Shown here: piece after piece, positions 1 to 11,230 of the stretch
Layout of the letters: each line of letters begins with the position of its first letter
Numbering within the stretch: position 1 is the stretch's first letter
Assembly (NCBI GenBank): GCA_025617745.1
Contig: CM046861.1
Span: 11,494,516 to 11,558,515, forward strand
Direction: 5' to 3'
DNA length: 64,000 nt
DNA from: Heliocidaris erythrogramma
Taxonomy: Eukaryota > Echinodermata > Echinoidea > Camarodonta > Echinometridae
Notes under the pieces: generated by a model
Database searches by the model: none
Seen by the model: the letters and a program-made list of their open reading frames with translations, nothing else
Told to the model about the DNA's origin: nothing
Position numbers and translations under genes: made by a program

Positions 1-605
1 GGGGAAAATAAGTCCTTTTTCGCAGCCCTAACATCCGTAATTGATTACAAATACCGCATTGGACGAACACGAGATTAAAAATAGGCCTCGAAACATGACG
101 ACATTTCAAACATTTCTTTTTTACTCGCCCGCGCCCTTCGTCATTGCGTGCAGAGCATTCTCTCTTTTGTGAAAGGGAGTGGTGTAACCTAGTAACATAG
201 GAATGTCGAATCATAAAGTAATTTCCTGATTACGGTAAAAGAGATATCCGATTGCAGCTTAATTAATTTTAAGCCAAAGCTTATGTTTCCATCACAAAAA
301 ACAGTGATTTCTGGAAGGGGAAAAAAGCCAAAATAATTTCTGTACATATCAGAAACATTCTGAATGTCATTTAATACACAAGGAAATTGAATTTGAACTA
401 TACTGATATATTGCCGATTCGATTATCTTAATGTTGTTTTTTTTTTTACTTCAAGGCATCAGACGACATCTGTAAAGCAACAAATATGAAGCGTTTACCG
501 ATTTTTCTCAAGCGAACCTGCATGACGGTGTCTTTGAAGAAGATTCTACCCCGAATCGTATAGGATTCAATTTCGTCTCTTTAACCCTTTCATGACAGGA
601 ATTAT
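1..605. other. Stretch with no recognised feature
   Basis: AT-rich sequence without a convincing ORF, repeat pair or terminal inverted repeats. The only low-complexity feature is a T run near 435-448. It ends at the TTAA that borders the first MITE. Confidence 0.6.
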
Positions 606-898
606 TTAAAGGGATACTCAACCGCAGATTGTGGACGTATTTATGCCGCGAGAGGGCACCGTGATCGTTACGTGATCATGCCGTTGCCCCGCGGGGCGCT
701 ACATGTACGCTCCGCCTGAGCTCGAGCTCTCGTGCTCTCGTGCGAGATTCGGTGCGAGATTCGGTCGGCTTCGTGCAGTCCGAAAGGTAATCCCAGCAGT
801 CCGACGGACGCGTTTGACGCACAAATTTTGAGTACGAGTGAATGGGGCTTACGCAATCCAGACTTTCTCCACGGCCGCCTGGTGGCGTATACCTTTAA
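606..898 (+). mobile_element. MITE family B, copy 1 (TTAA-flanked)
   Basis: Both ends carry TTAA (606-609 and 895-898). Inside them the termini are imperfect inverted repeats: AGGGATAC at the left and GTATACCT at the right. The GC-rich interior has no coding capacity. Related sequence recurs at 59839-60085 (same orientation) and 51030-51255 (inverted). Sharing includes blocks such as CGCGAGAGGGCACCGTGATC and TGAGCTCGAGCTCTCGTGC. The TTAA flanks fit the target preference known for piggyBac and Kolobok transposons, but with no transposase present the superfamily is an inference. Confidence 0.75.
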
Positions 899-1369
899 GG
901 GCTAAATTGATCACATTGTGTTCTTTAAATTGGCAACATAATTATTTTTCTTTTAATGTTACATTGTTCTAATAAAATGTAACGTCTTTGAAAAGAACAT
1001 ACATGATTAGGAACTTTGTCGAAAGTTGAACAAATTGCAATTTCAATAAAAAGCAATGATTTTGAACCTCTCAATGCATTTGCCAATTTAAAGATTTCAA
1101 AGTTTATTCCCCTTTTTTAAAAATTCCTGGCATCAAACGCAATACGCTCATGCAAAAATATGGACACAATGTTTGAAGAAATTTTTGCTCTTTCTACTCC
1201 TGCCTGCATACATCTGGTATATTATTTTAGGGCTCTGAATCAAAAGTTATTGAGAGAAAACACAAAATGTGGTCAACGTATTGTCTAGAAAGGGTTAATA
1301 TAAGTCATATAAGTGGGCAAGTCCAATGTATTTGGTCATTTTGATGTCTCATATACGTGTTTTTTTTTT
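899..1369. other. Stretch with no recognised feature
   Basis: AT-rich, with scattered stops in all frames and no similarity to the other repeats in the window that I could see. Confidence 0.55.
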
Positions 1370-1452
1370 TTATTCATTCTCTTGTTATGTTTGTATAATT
1401 TTCTTTATGTTGTAAAGCGCCTTGAGATTTTAATCAAAATGGATAATCTTAT

Positions 1453-1490
<38 letters not shown>
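1370..1490 (+). mobile_element. LINE 3-prime tail ending in an (ATT)n array
   Basis: The sequence GTAAAGCGCCTTGAGATTTT at about 1411-1431 leads into a run of ATT units at 1453-1488. Tails of this type (a short GCGC-containing hairpin followed by a trinucleotide array) are typical of CR1/L2-like non-LTR retrotransposon 3-prime ends. Similar tails occur near 4570, 26770, 46990, 54590 and 57755. The 72-residue ORF crossing it is a run of tyrosines from the repeat, not a gene. Confidence 0.5.
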
Positions 1491-1491
<1 letters not shown>

Positions 1492-2285
1492 AGTATTATG
1501 GAGGTATGAATGTATACTGGCATCAAATTAATGTATCATATTACTTCATATTTAATAGAGATATAGCAGCTCTGGTAGAGCTTGTTTTCTTAATACAATC
1601 ATCAGAAATACTTATTTTCTTAGATGTGGTCGGCAACATATGGGACAGAATGGCTGCGACTTTCACAGAAGAAGATTTAATACAGGGGGAAATACTTGAA
1701 TGAATACTTGAAATTCATGTTAAAAGAGAGACGTTGAGAATAAGAGAGAATTAGATCATGTGGGAGGAAGGAAGAGGAGGTTCAGATTATATTATCATGA
1801 TAGGCATTTCTCGGTCATGCATGTATCTACATGTAGAATCCCCCACCCCGATCATGACTTTCAGGGCTGTGGCCAAAATAATCTGAAGAACACAAAAATA
1901 TAACAGCGTTTGTTGTTTTGAACAAGATGTGGGCCATACAGAATATGATATGAGACTATAGGCACGTGTGTTATATGATAGTTTAACAGCTTTAGAAAAC
2001 TTGTAAGAATTGGATTTCAATTTGAGCGTAGCCCATGGGGACAGAAAAAACTGCATTCAAACAGGTGTGCGTTCTATACCACAGTGTGCTTCCCCAAGAA
2101 GTGATTATGAAAAATGCTTTATATAATATGTCTTTAATGGAAGTAGGATTTTGTGGTCTGAATCATTCCACCCTAATATCAGGTTGGTTATAACAGAAAC
2201 AGGAAAAAATAGAGAAACAGATAAGTGGAAGTTTGAGCAAAGTCCGATAAAGAATAACAAAGTTGAGAATTTTTAAGGTTGTGTG
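1491..2285. other. Stretch with no recognised feature
   Basis: No repeat partner or exon-like block was found here. Short ORFs on both strands lack any recognisable motif. Confidence 0.5.
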
Positions 2286-3152
2286 ATCAATCAAACACAA
2301 AATGGCAACTCTGTGACGTATCTTGCGAGGTCCTCTCATTTTCTCTGCACTAAAAAAAAATCATGAATTTCTATTTTCTCTAAAGAAAATATCAAATCAT
2401 ATGCGCCCTAGATATGATAACTGCATATATGTTTTTACACAACCCCAGTTTTGAAAATATCTATTCCTTCATCATCAGGAACAAAAAATGAAATTCATGA
2501 AATTTTCAGTACAGAGGAAATGGGAGAGGACCTCGAAAGATACATCACAGAATTGTCAATTTGTATTTGATTGCTTACAATAATTATTTAATGAAATGTC
2601 TTACTTTTTTATTTCCTATCGGATATCTGAATAGTAGGATGTCCTATCTATCTCCATTGCTCCCCCCCCCCCCCCCCCCCGGTGTTGATGGGTATAGGAT
2701 GTGAACGTTAATGTAATAGTTTGGTTTGTTTGGCATTGTGCGCGCCAGCCGCTGTATATAATATCAATATGGCGCCTGGCTGGAAGTGGAGAACAAACTC
2801 CCAATTCTCGCTACCCCAAATCACAGAACTCGTCTTTAGGAGTTCTGTGCCCCAAATACGTAATTTCACCAACAGATGGCGTTTGTCATGCAAACCACGC
2901 ATGCGCAGTGCTGACAATATCCCGATTGGGTCGACAAGTGTTTGTCTTTTTGTATTGCAAATGTACACAGGTATTACAAAAATCCTCGAGTTTGAGTTTA
3001 ACCGACATGGTTGAAAAGATACCATCATGATTTATTGAGACAATTGGTTGCATTTTCAAAATTTTGAGTGGTTTATGTCATGCGATCCAAAAATTAAGCA
3101 TTTTAGCGCTCATTTTATTCACAAGCCGTAGTATTTCAATACGGACCGGAAG
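2286..3152 (+). repeat. Tandem duplication, unit 1 (about 868 bp)
   Basis: This segment is repeated almost base for base at 3155-4020, at an offset of 869 bases. The unit opens with ATCAATCAAACACAAAATGG and closes with TTCAATACGGACCGGAAG. It contains a 19-base C run (2662-2680), a near-palindromic hairpin around CAGAACTC...GAGTTCTG, an ATATGGCGCC block and a CGCATGCGCAG block close to the NRF1 consensus. Open frames of 97 to 109 codons cross it, but unit 2 breaks one of them with a single-base deletion, so coding constraint is not evident. Confidence 0.95.
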
Positions 3153-3154
3153 GC

Positions 3155-4020
3155 ATCAATCAAACACAAAAATGGCAACTCTGTGACGTATCTTGCGAGG
3201 CCCTCTCATTTTCTCTGCACTAAAAAAAATCATGAATTTCTATTTTCTCTAAAGAAAATATCAAATCATATGCGCCCTAGATATGATAACTGCATATATG
3301 TTTTTACACAACCCCAGTTTCAAAAATATCTATTCCTTCATCATCAGGAACAAAAAATGAAATTCATGAAATTTTCAGTACAGAGGAAATGGGAGAGGAC
3401 CTCGAAAGATACATCACAGAATTGTCAATTTGTATTTGATTGCTTACAATAATTATTTAATGAAATGTCTTACTTTTTTATTTCCTATCGGATATCTGAA
3501 TAGTAGGATGTCCTATCTATCTCCATTGCTCCCCCCCCCCCCCCCCCCCGGTGTTGATGGGTATAGGATGCGAACGTTAAAGTAATAGTTTGGTTTGTTT
3601 GGCATTGTGCGCGCCAGCCGCTGTATATAATATCAATATGGCGCCTGGCTGGAAGTGGAGAACAAACTCCCAATTCTCGCTACCCCAAATCACAGAATTC
3701 GTCTTTAGGAGTTCTGTGCCCCAATACGTAATTTCACCAACAGATGGCGTTTGTCATGCAAACCACGCATGCGCAGTGCTGACAATATCCCGATTGGGTC
3801 GACAAGTGTTTGTCTTTTTGCATTGAAAATGTACACAGGTATTACAAAAATCCTCGAGTTTGAGTTTAACCGACATGTTTGAAAAGATACCATCATGATT
3901 TATTGAGACAATTGGTTGCATTTTCAAAATTTTGAGTGGTTTATGCCATGCGATCCAAAAATTAAGCATTTTAGCACTCATTTTATTCATAAGCCGTAGT
4001 ATTTCAATACGGACCGGAAG
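3155..4020 (+). repeat. Tandem duplication, unit 2
   Basis: Second copy of the preceding unit, in direct orientation. It differs by scattered substitutions and single-base indels, for example CCCCAATACG where unit 1 has CCCCAAATACG. The high identity, including the C run of similar length, implies a recent duplication. A recent unequal exchange or an assembly artefact would look the same. Confidence 0.95.
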
Positions 4021-4479
4021 TGAAGTTTATAACGAAGATGCGGACCATTTCCATGCATAATATTGCCCTCTACGTCGAAAATTGCATATTTGAGGTAGCG
4101 AGAATTGATGTGTACAATACGATCGACTACGATCCGATTTTTTAAATAAATTGCAATAGCATTAAATATGGGCATTGTAACAAATAAAATCTACTTGATT
4201 CAGGTTCTGAACATTAATATCAATACTAAACATACGATTTTGATGCGCTATCAGCCTTATACCTGGAATAAGAGCCAAATCAGTTTAAAATCCTAGACAA
4301 TCGTGGGACTGTTCTGACGTCACTACGACTCGGAACCTATTTGGCCTTTCCTCCGACTAGAAAGCTTGCAATAGGCCTTTTTTTAAATTTTACAATATAT
4401 ATGACTATTCAGAACATCAATCAAAAATATTTTATGTGTTTATTATTGTTTTATATCAAATGCTATTACATTTTCTTCC
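4021..4479. other. Stretch with no recognised feature
   Basis: AT-rich single-copy-looking DNA following the tandem duplication. No ORF of interest. Confidence 0.5.
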
Positions 4480-4600
4480 GAAATCGGATTCCAGACCGTA
4501 TAGTGTGCGGTGAGATTAAAGCGCGTCGATCTCTACTGGAAAAGCCGTTAGAGGCACCGTGAATGTGTTAAGCGCTATATAAATCCAGAATATTAACTTT
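4480..4600 (+). mobile_element. LINE or SINE 3-prime tail fragment
   Basis: GTGTTAAGCGCTATATAAAT at about 4565-4584 followed by CCAGAATATTAAC matches the tail motif seen at 26755-26800 (CAGCGCTATATAAATTCAGAATATT). The upstream part is too diverged to place in a named family. Confidence 0.4.
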
Positions 4601-4725
4601 ACCTCCATGTCTATACCTTGACGCATGACTCTAATGAATATCCTCGGAGAGGATCCATAATTTGAAATTAAGTTTAGAGTACTACCCGAATTCCTTTTGC
4701 TCTTTGCCCAAGGGCGGTGCTAAAG

Positions 4726-5117
4726 GGGGGGGGGGGGGGGGGATGGTATATGTCCTCCTCCAATTCAGTATTTTCTGTTGCCAAATTTGAATATTTTAGA
4801 AACTCATCCCGGCAAACTAAAATACATGATCAAACTTGTTCAAATATAGATTGTAATTTCTTTGAACATGTATATTTTTTATTTTATTTTATTTAATTTT
4901 ATTTATTTTTTGTGTGTTTGTGTTTGTTTGTTTGTTTGTTTGTTGTGTTTGTTGTTGTTGTTGTTGTTGTTTTGTTTTTTTGGGGGGGTCTTTTTGGTTT
5001 GTTTGCTCATGACGTAGCTAGAGGGGGAGGGAGTGTGAACATTTGAAAATAGAGAGTTTTGTCCTAACCTATTTGGAAAATTTGGTCGACGCCCCCCCCC
5101 CCCCCCCCCCCCCCCCC
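4726..5117. repeat. G run, TTTG/TTG microsatellites and C run
   Basis: The stretch holds a G run (about 4726-4742), T-rich AT sequence, TTTG and TTG units (about 4915-4975) and a C run of about 26 (5092-5117). Poly-G and poly-glutamine-like ORFs reported across it are translations of the repeats. Confidence 0.85.
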
Positions 5118-6902
5118 TCCTTCTCATCGAGCTAATCCAGTGACCCCATGCCGATGCTTATAAAAGAACTTTTCGGATTTTTATACGCTTGCCTAGATTT
5201 TCTTTCGACCTTGATAACAAGAATAACAAAATCCTTCGCAGAGAAGACTGAGGTTTCCTAAAACAAATATATCCGAATTTTTTTCTTCTTTATTGGTTTA
5301 TATATTTTTTTTTTCATCTTAGAGACCAACATTTCCCGCCCTCGTGAGGTATTGTTTTGGTGATATTTCACGCTTCTCCACGACTTGTTCGAATATGACG
5401 AGAAAGAATCGACGGTGCGCAAAGATTCGTGTGTCCACTTTGCCACCGTACTTGACTCAGGTATACTACAAAGCACCAACTAAAAACAAAACAAAACAAA
5501 ACAAAGCCCAAATAAAACTTTAACGAACCATGTTAATACGATAGAGATAAAAACGGATGTTTGTCGGTCTGTCTGTATGTCTCTCTGTCGCAGCTAAAAT
5601 CTCACTGATGAGCAGCAATTTTTTTTGCTTCGTGTTCTCGGTAGATTGATATCGTCAGGTCACATTCTAGTGGTGTTATGTGATGCGTTATACTGATCGT
5701 GAGAGTTTCATTTTCAAATTTAATTGAGCTTCTTCTTGAATTCTCCATTCTGATGGGTAGAGAGTCAAGTTTAGCTATGGCCAGATTTCACACAGAATAA
5801 AACTCTTCATCCGGGAGACATTACGGTAATTCTGAAACAAAACTAATCTACGAAAATCGAGTCATCATAAAGTCATTCTCTCATTTTTGTATTATACGCA
5901 TACTATGGAATTCCTTTGAACCATGATGAATGTACAAATATACACGACCCTGAAACACTCTATAGTTAAATCCATAGGGTCGAGATGACTGTGGTACATT
6001 GTAATACTATTTCCTGAAGGGCGCAGCCGCAAAAGAAATAGCACTATTGCTGCGTCCGAGACCCCATATATATTTAGCTGGTGTCTGAATTGAAAACAGT
6101 GTATATTTGTTACATATCCATTACCTTCGAATACTGAATTTTACAGTATTGTGCAAAGTTAGAAATACATCTTAGCAATTTAAGAAAAATGTGATGACGT
6201 AATCATCGGCCTATAAGTAACAAGTCACTATCACCCATGCAGCAAGCGCCGTTGTATCTTGGTGGTAGCCCGAGCGCATAACTTGTCTGTCCGCAAAAGC
6301 AGCTGATTTCTCAACATGATGCCAGAAAAATAGTAAAAATTAGCTTACTCTGACGTCACAACTTTAGAAAATAGTGTACAGAGGTTTTTCTCTGTTAGCA
6401 TGTCTAGTATAAATATTTTTGATCACGTGAATTGCTCTTAACCAATCTTTGAACAATAAATTGTCTATGAGGAATACACTAGCTATCATAAACTCTTTAA
6501 AAAGGTACTATTTCCTTAGTGCTTGTGATTGAAACAGCAATAGTTAATTAAGCTACTCTTACGTTTAGGATATGTGCTCAAGTGCACTTTGAGAGGTATA
6601 CTGTTCCTGACTGGATTTTGAACTTTTTACTACTTCTCTTTCTCTCAGTATCTTTCTTTTTTTCTTCTTCTTCTTTTTTTTTCATCTTGACTCCGGTTTG
6701 AGTTACTCATCCTGGAGTGACATAATACAATTCTTCCCAAATAAAGGGGCATGGTTTCCTAGTAATACAATTGAACTGACAGTGAGAACGAAGAAAGAGA
6801 GAAAAGAGCCTACTCGGTCTCGGCGGAATGTTCGCGAGGTATTGATCCTTGTAAAATCGAACTCGAACTGAAGAAGGGAAACTGCACTCTAGGCTGGAAT
6901 GG
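5118..6902. other. Long stretch with little structure
   Basis: About 1.8 kb with no supported gene. It contains an AAAAC pentamer array near 5484-5505 and a T/C-rich run near 6650-6690. The rest appears single-copy within the window. Confidence 0.5.
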
Positions 6903-7138
6903 TCGTCATTCGTAATAATACTTAAGTTTTAGAAATATTTTAAATGCTTCATTTTCCATTTCTAATACAGAGCACTAGCATTAAAACTAATTTCTTTATG
7001 ATTCAGTGTCATATAAATGATCGTCATTCGTAATAATACTTAAGTTTTAGAAATATTTTAAATGCTTCATTTTCCATTTCTAATACAGAGCACTAGCATT
7101 AAAACTAATTTCTTTATGATTAAGTGTCATATAAATGA
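6903..7138 (+). repeat. 118-bp tandem duplication
   Basis: Units 6903-7020 and 7021-7138 abut exactly. I see one substitution between them (TGATTCAGTG against TGATTAAGTG). The unit begins TCGTCATTCGTAATAATACT and ends CATATAAATGA. Its recent origin is implied by near identity in non-coding DNA. Confidence 0.95.
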
Positions 7139-7611
7139 AGAAAAATGTAACTGTTGCGATTATTACTTTTTAACAACTTTATACCTAATCATGCTGCGAC
7201 TAAACTCATTACAGATAACGATATTTTCTCGATTGTTCTCTTACGAATATTAAACACACAAAAAAGAAATGTTTATTTTTACAATAAAAGGGGGCTACAA
7301 AAGAAAACAGGGATGACGTGTTCAATAGCGAATAATGTAGGCTGGTCGGAATGACTTTAGGAATTAAGAACAGTGCTAGGATCTTCAGTGCAAGTGCAAT
7401 AACATTTAGGTGATTCTGCATCTATAGGTAACAGAATTACTTTTCTTTTTTTTAGGGGGGCGGGTGCTCTAATTTCGGAGTTCACCTATTTCATGCATCG
7501 CTGATAAGCTGCTACTGACAGTAACCGTAGGGTCAGGTAGTACACGATGTAATATTTAAAACAACAAAATGTTATTCCTTGTACAAGGAAGGCTTTAAAA
7601 GAATAGTCTAA
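7139..7611. other. Stretch with no recognised feature
   Basis: AT-rich DNA with short ORFs only; nothing recognised apart from the palindrome that follows. Confidence 0.5.
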
Positions 7612-7625
7612 GTAACCATGGTAAC
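7612..7625. promoter_or_regulatory. RFX-type X-box palindrome GTAACCATGGTAAC
   Basis: A perfect 14-base palindrome matching the established X-box consensus GTNRCCNNRGYAAC bound by RFX factors, which regulate ciliary genes in animals. No promoter or adjacent exon was recognised, so function is inferred from the motif alone. Confidence 0.4.
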
Positions 7626-7838
7626 GGAATTACTTGGAGAAATTAGCATATTTTGTGCTCCAGCATTCAGAAATCATTTTCAGCCTTTACAGTCGTTGAA
7701 AGTTTGTGTTCGGTTTCTTGTGATGCAGCCATTGTTGCACAAAGACCTGCAATAGTTTAAGTTTAAACTCTTTATTCAACTTATGTTGTTTTTAATGCGG
7801 ATATTTGGTTCACATTTTGCTACATGTATACAAAAAAG

Positions 7839-8468
7839 TAAAGGTGGGTTTTCAGGGGGCACGCGAACGATTTGCGAAGGATGCGAATGTCGAAAAAATG
7901 ACAAAGTCCAACATTCCTGTTTTAGGTTCCAAAGTTCGCCAAACATGCGTGGGGTAGGAAGCGTCGTCAATTGTTCGCTGGAGTCGGTTGGAATTTAAAA
8001 AAAGTTTGAAATTTCTTGGGAACGTTTCCAGCATCCCAGGTCGTGATTTGCTCGTGAATTGGTTCTCGAAAATGTCTAAAATGCTTCGTCATATGCGCAC
8101 GACCTATTCATGACGTTCCCGATGTTTGCAAAATTTTCGTAAAAAGATACCGACAGTTTAGAGAATGTCTCGCCAATGTCTCTCGAAAGCAGCGAAGTTC
8201 GTCCGATCGTTTCTCGTGTTGTTCGCATTTTAGTCGCGTGTTTTTCGTGTATGTGGACTGGCCATAGTTTTGCAACGCTACATACACACGACATTCGCAC
8301 ACACGCTGTGAGAACAAACTACGCACAAACTGCGCAAGAATGGTTTATGGTTCCATGATTGTCACGACACATTCGGAGAAAAACTCCTCCGCATGTTGGA
8401 CTTTGCCATTTTTTCGACATTCGCATCCTTCGCTAATCGTTCGCGTGCCTCGTGAAAACCCACCTTTA
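7839..8468 (+). mobile_element. 630-bp element with long terminal inverted repeats
   Basis: The left end (AAGGTGGGTTTTC, then GCACGCGAACGATT, GCGAAGGATGCGAATGTCG and a block through GACAAAGTCCAACAT) reappears inverted at the right end. That gives terminal inverted repeats of roughly 80 bases with small differences. The element is bordered by TA on both sides (7839-7840 and 8467-8468). The interior is CpG-richer than its surroundings and codes for nothing recognisable. It sits directly against, apparently within, the left end of a family C MITE. A TA target would fit Tc1/mariner-like transposition, but this is inference. Confidence 0.8.
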
Positions 8469-8837
8469 CGGATTTGGTAACTTTGTAGAGGCTTGATAAA
8501 ATCTGAGCTGCCTGGCCTTACATACTATCAGTGTATGTACATACGGTGTACAAATGAAGCCCGGGGGGGGGGGGGGAAGCATTTCAAAATCATCATGTGC
8601 TTCACAAAAATAAACATATGCAGGTGACCCCATAGACTCAGACTAAAGCGTACGCTTTCGTAAATGGGAGAATTCAGTCATATATACATGTATCTTAATA
8701 ATAGCATTATATATTTGAAAACATTTATATGCCTGGCTATTTATTTATCCTTCTGAACATTATTATACAAAACAGATATCAAAATTCAACAATTTATTAA
8801 ATCAAGCCTCCACAAAGTTTTTACCGAATCCCTTTAA
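8469..8837 (+). mobile_element. MITE family C, copy 1
   Basis: This matches 19331-19725 over its whole length, including GATTTGGTAACTTTGTA, CTGAGCTGCCTGGCCTTACA, a G run in the middle, and a right end reading TTACCGAATCCCTTTAA. The right TTAA is intact (8834-8837). The left few bases are replaced by the neighbouring 630-bp element, which suggests that element inserted here later. Confidence 0.85.
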
Positions 8838-9319
8838 GTTCCCATTTATCGTACTACTGACGGCATGATCAAGTAAGAAAATCCAGAGATGACATGAAGC
8901 GAAGCATCCAAAGAGAAACTTTTCATTCTCCGTACACCATATTGGTACATGTCTGATATGTTTTTTCCTTTTAAACAAGATACGATAATGGTGATGATAA
9001 AGCTCTTTGGGATATTGATGACATTGATAAGAAACAACCAGCTGCTTATGGACTGTAACACTAGGACCGTGATATCATAAAACTTTCAATGGCATTTCTC
9101 CTTGATCTGTATCTATGTATATCGGGGAGATGAAATATTATCACCTTGCGCGAGCAAAACAGAAATAGTATTTCTGTTGGCATCGAAAGAAAAGTATTAA
9201 TCTCTTTCTTCCTTTGTACATAACTTTTTTTCCCTCTCTCTCTCTTTCTCTCTCTATGATTCATAATATTCTCAAAGTTAAACCTTAAAGCCTTTTCTAA
9301 CTAACAATTTTTTGACTGC
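8838..9319. other. Stretch with no recognised feature
   Basis: AT-rich DNA with a short CT microsatellite near 9232-9256. Short ORFs on the minus strand carry no recognisable motif. Confidence 0.5.
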
Positions 9320-9523
9320 AGACGTCGAAAATATAGGCGCCAAGGAGAAAAGATACGAACGTTTGTGCATTATGTTTTCCGACGTTAAGTAATGTCTTTT
9401 TAAATGAATGATCACTCTCGGTGCTAGGGTACGCACTGTTTCGCGTTTTCGAGCTTACACTTTTGACGTTGAAAGTTTAGGCGCCAAGGAAAAATTTACG
9501 AACTATTGTGCACATTAATGTTA
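9320..9523 (+). repeat. Diverged direct repeat with duplicated GGCGCCAAGGA boxes
   Basis: Two blocks of about 56 bases, 9320-9376 and 9466-9523, share GACGTYGAAA, TAGGCGCCAAGGA, TACGAAC, TTGTGCA and TTATGTT-like parts in the same order. GGCGCCAA resembles the E2F consensus TTTSGCGC read on the other strand. A TTTCGCG block lies between them (about 9440). These lie upstream of a CCAAT and a TATA box, so a promoter role is possible. Confidence 0.6.
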
Positions 9524-9618
9524 GAAGCTTATGCTTTCGCCACTGCTCGGAATGTCGCCGAAAAGCGAAAAGCCAACACCCTCTCTAACAATCTCTCTCT
9601 CCCTCTCGCTGAATGTAA

Positions 9619-9745
9619 CCAATAGTTTGAATGGCGCTATTTTAGATCATAATAACGGGGGCCCGTTTGCTCTGGACACGGCGAGAATGAGCAAGAGAGT
9701 TGGCTGGGCAACACGGCACATATCAACCCGGGGGTTATAAAAAGG
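9619..9745 (+). promoter_or_regulatory. Candidate core promoter (CCAAT box and TATA box)
   Basis: CCAAT lies at 9619-9623 in GTAACCAATAG, and TATAAAAAGG at 9736-9745 in a locally GC-rich setting (CCCGGGGGTTATAAAAAGGCGGG). Spacing of about 113 bases is usual for animal promoters. Transcription would start near 9766-9781. No coding exon was recognised downstream, so the target could be a gene with a non-coding first exon, a non-coding RNA or nothing. Confidence 0.35.
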
Positions 9746-9792
9746 CGGGATGTTCGATTCGATAAAGCACTAACTGTATCATTTGATTTAGG

Positions 9793-9824
9793 GCGCAGAC
9801 TATAGCGGTCTCTCAAATCTGCGC
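9793..9824. other. Hairpin GGCGCAGA/TCTGCGCC
   Basis: An 8-bp perfect stem with a loop of about 18 bases lies just downstream of the putative TATA box. If the promoter is real this hairpin would be in the transcript leader. Confidence 0.45.
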
Positions 9825-10360
9825 CAAATACACACTGACCCCCGCAAACTAAAATTAACCGCCATCCTTTCATAGGACACACTCAAGAGTATGATTACAC
9901 TTCTAAATCTTGTGGAATTGAAAAAAATAACTTGGTAGATTCTTGGCGAATTTAACTTGACATTACTAGATATCATTTGATGTCCACCTTACTTTTCAAG
10001 TCATAGGCATTTTTTGCAGCAATATGATTTGTTTACAAATATTTGCATGATATCGACTGTTTGTGTAACTTACAACTTCATTATGAATACTGATGATGAT
10101 TATTAACATTATATTGCGACTGGGAAGAAATGCTAATACAGCAAATGATATGGCATATTTTAAAAGCTGATACTTAACTTTCAACTGCAAACAATTTCAG
10201 CTTTACAACAGTGATTTGTGGGCAGAATGGCAGAGTTATGAAAATGTTGATAAAAGATAACAGTGAAATGACATTGGAGGTTAATAAAAAATGTTTTTTT
10301 GTTTTCAATTAAAAAGGGACTCAACTGTGCACTAAGCAGTCCTGAATAAACAACTGCAAA
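9825..10360. other. Stretch with no recognised feature
   Basis: AT-rich, no ORF above noise and no repeat partner found. Confidence 0.5.
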
Positions 10361-10387
10361 AGAGAGAGAGAGAGAGAGAGAGAGAGA
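10361..10387 (+). repeat. (AG)n microsatellite
   Basis: A run of about 13 AG units, followed by AG-rich sequence. Confidence 0.95.
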
Positions 10388-10479
10388 AGGACGGAGATGA
10401 GATTATGGATGTATAGATAGAGAAGGGAAGATGGAGCTTAAAAAGAATGTAGTATAGAGAGAGAAAATATGAGGAACAT

Positions 10480-10860
10480 CATGATAATTATGATGAGGAG
10501 GGGGGGGGGGTGGTTATGATGATATTAATGAAGATGACGAGGAGGATTCTTAACTGATGGTAATGATGAAGATGATAATGATGATGTATATCATGATGAT
10601 TAATATTGACGATAATGGCGATGACGACAAAGATGAGAGAGAGGAGAAAATGGATAGGGTCAGCGAAGCATGGAGATGAATAATGGAGATGAATGCCTTT
10701 CGCATTGGATTGGATGATGATAACGATGATGATGATGGTGGTGGTGATGATAGTGAAGATGATACATGACGACAGTCGTGGTGATAATGGAAGTAATGAT
10801 GATGATGATGATAATGACGATGCTGATGAGAATAACGATGATGATTTTGTATTTTTTGTA
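10480..10860 (+). repeat. Degenerate (GAT)n low-complexity tract
   Basis: GAT/ATG triplets recur through nearly 400 bases with interruptions, plus a 10-base G run near 10501. The histidine- and isoleucine-rich minus-strand ORF across it is a repeat translation. Confidence 0.85.
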
Positions 10861-11230
10861 ACCTTTTGTTAAATCGTCAACTGCTTGTTCCAATTTACTG
10901 ATATTCATTACGCATCAAATGGTCATACGATAGTAATGATTTCTTTCTTTCTTTTTTTGAAAGCTTTTTTATGAGAAGCAATGTTAAATTCTCTTTCCAT
11001 CTCATGACCATTACCACTGTCATACTAGTACTACACAGAAACTTTACATGCGAACTATAGTTGTTACACTTTTAATCACAATAGATTGGTAATATTAGCT
11101 ATTTTTATGACTACTGATCTAGACCAGTTATCTATTTTCAATACTAACAATTGATCCTCTGATAGTAACTATTACTCAACTGACGAATTTACTTCTAGTT
11201 TTCAAAAAACAGGGAATATAATTATTTAGT

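Noticed and set aside
2701-3030. Overlapping ORFs of 97, 106 and 109 codons in tandem unit 1
   Set aside because: Unit 2 carries single-base indels that break the frames, and the ORFs run on both strands; no coding constraint is visible.
2286-4020. CRISPR-like or phage-type repeat arrays
   Set aside because: The repeats are long tandem duplications in eukaryotic DNA with LINEs and MITEs; there are no short regularly spaced repeats and no Cas-like genes.
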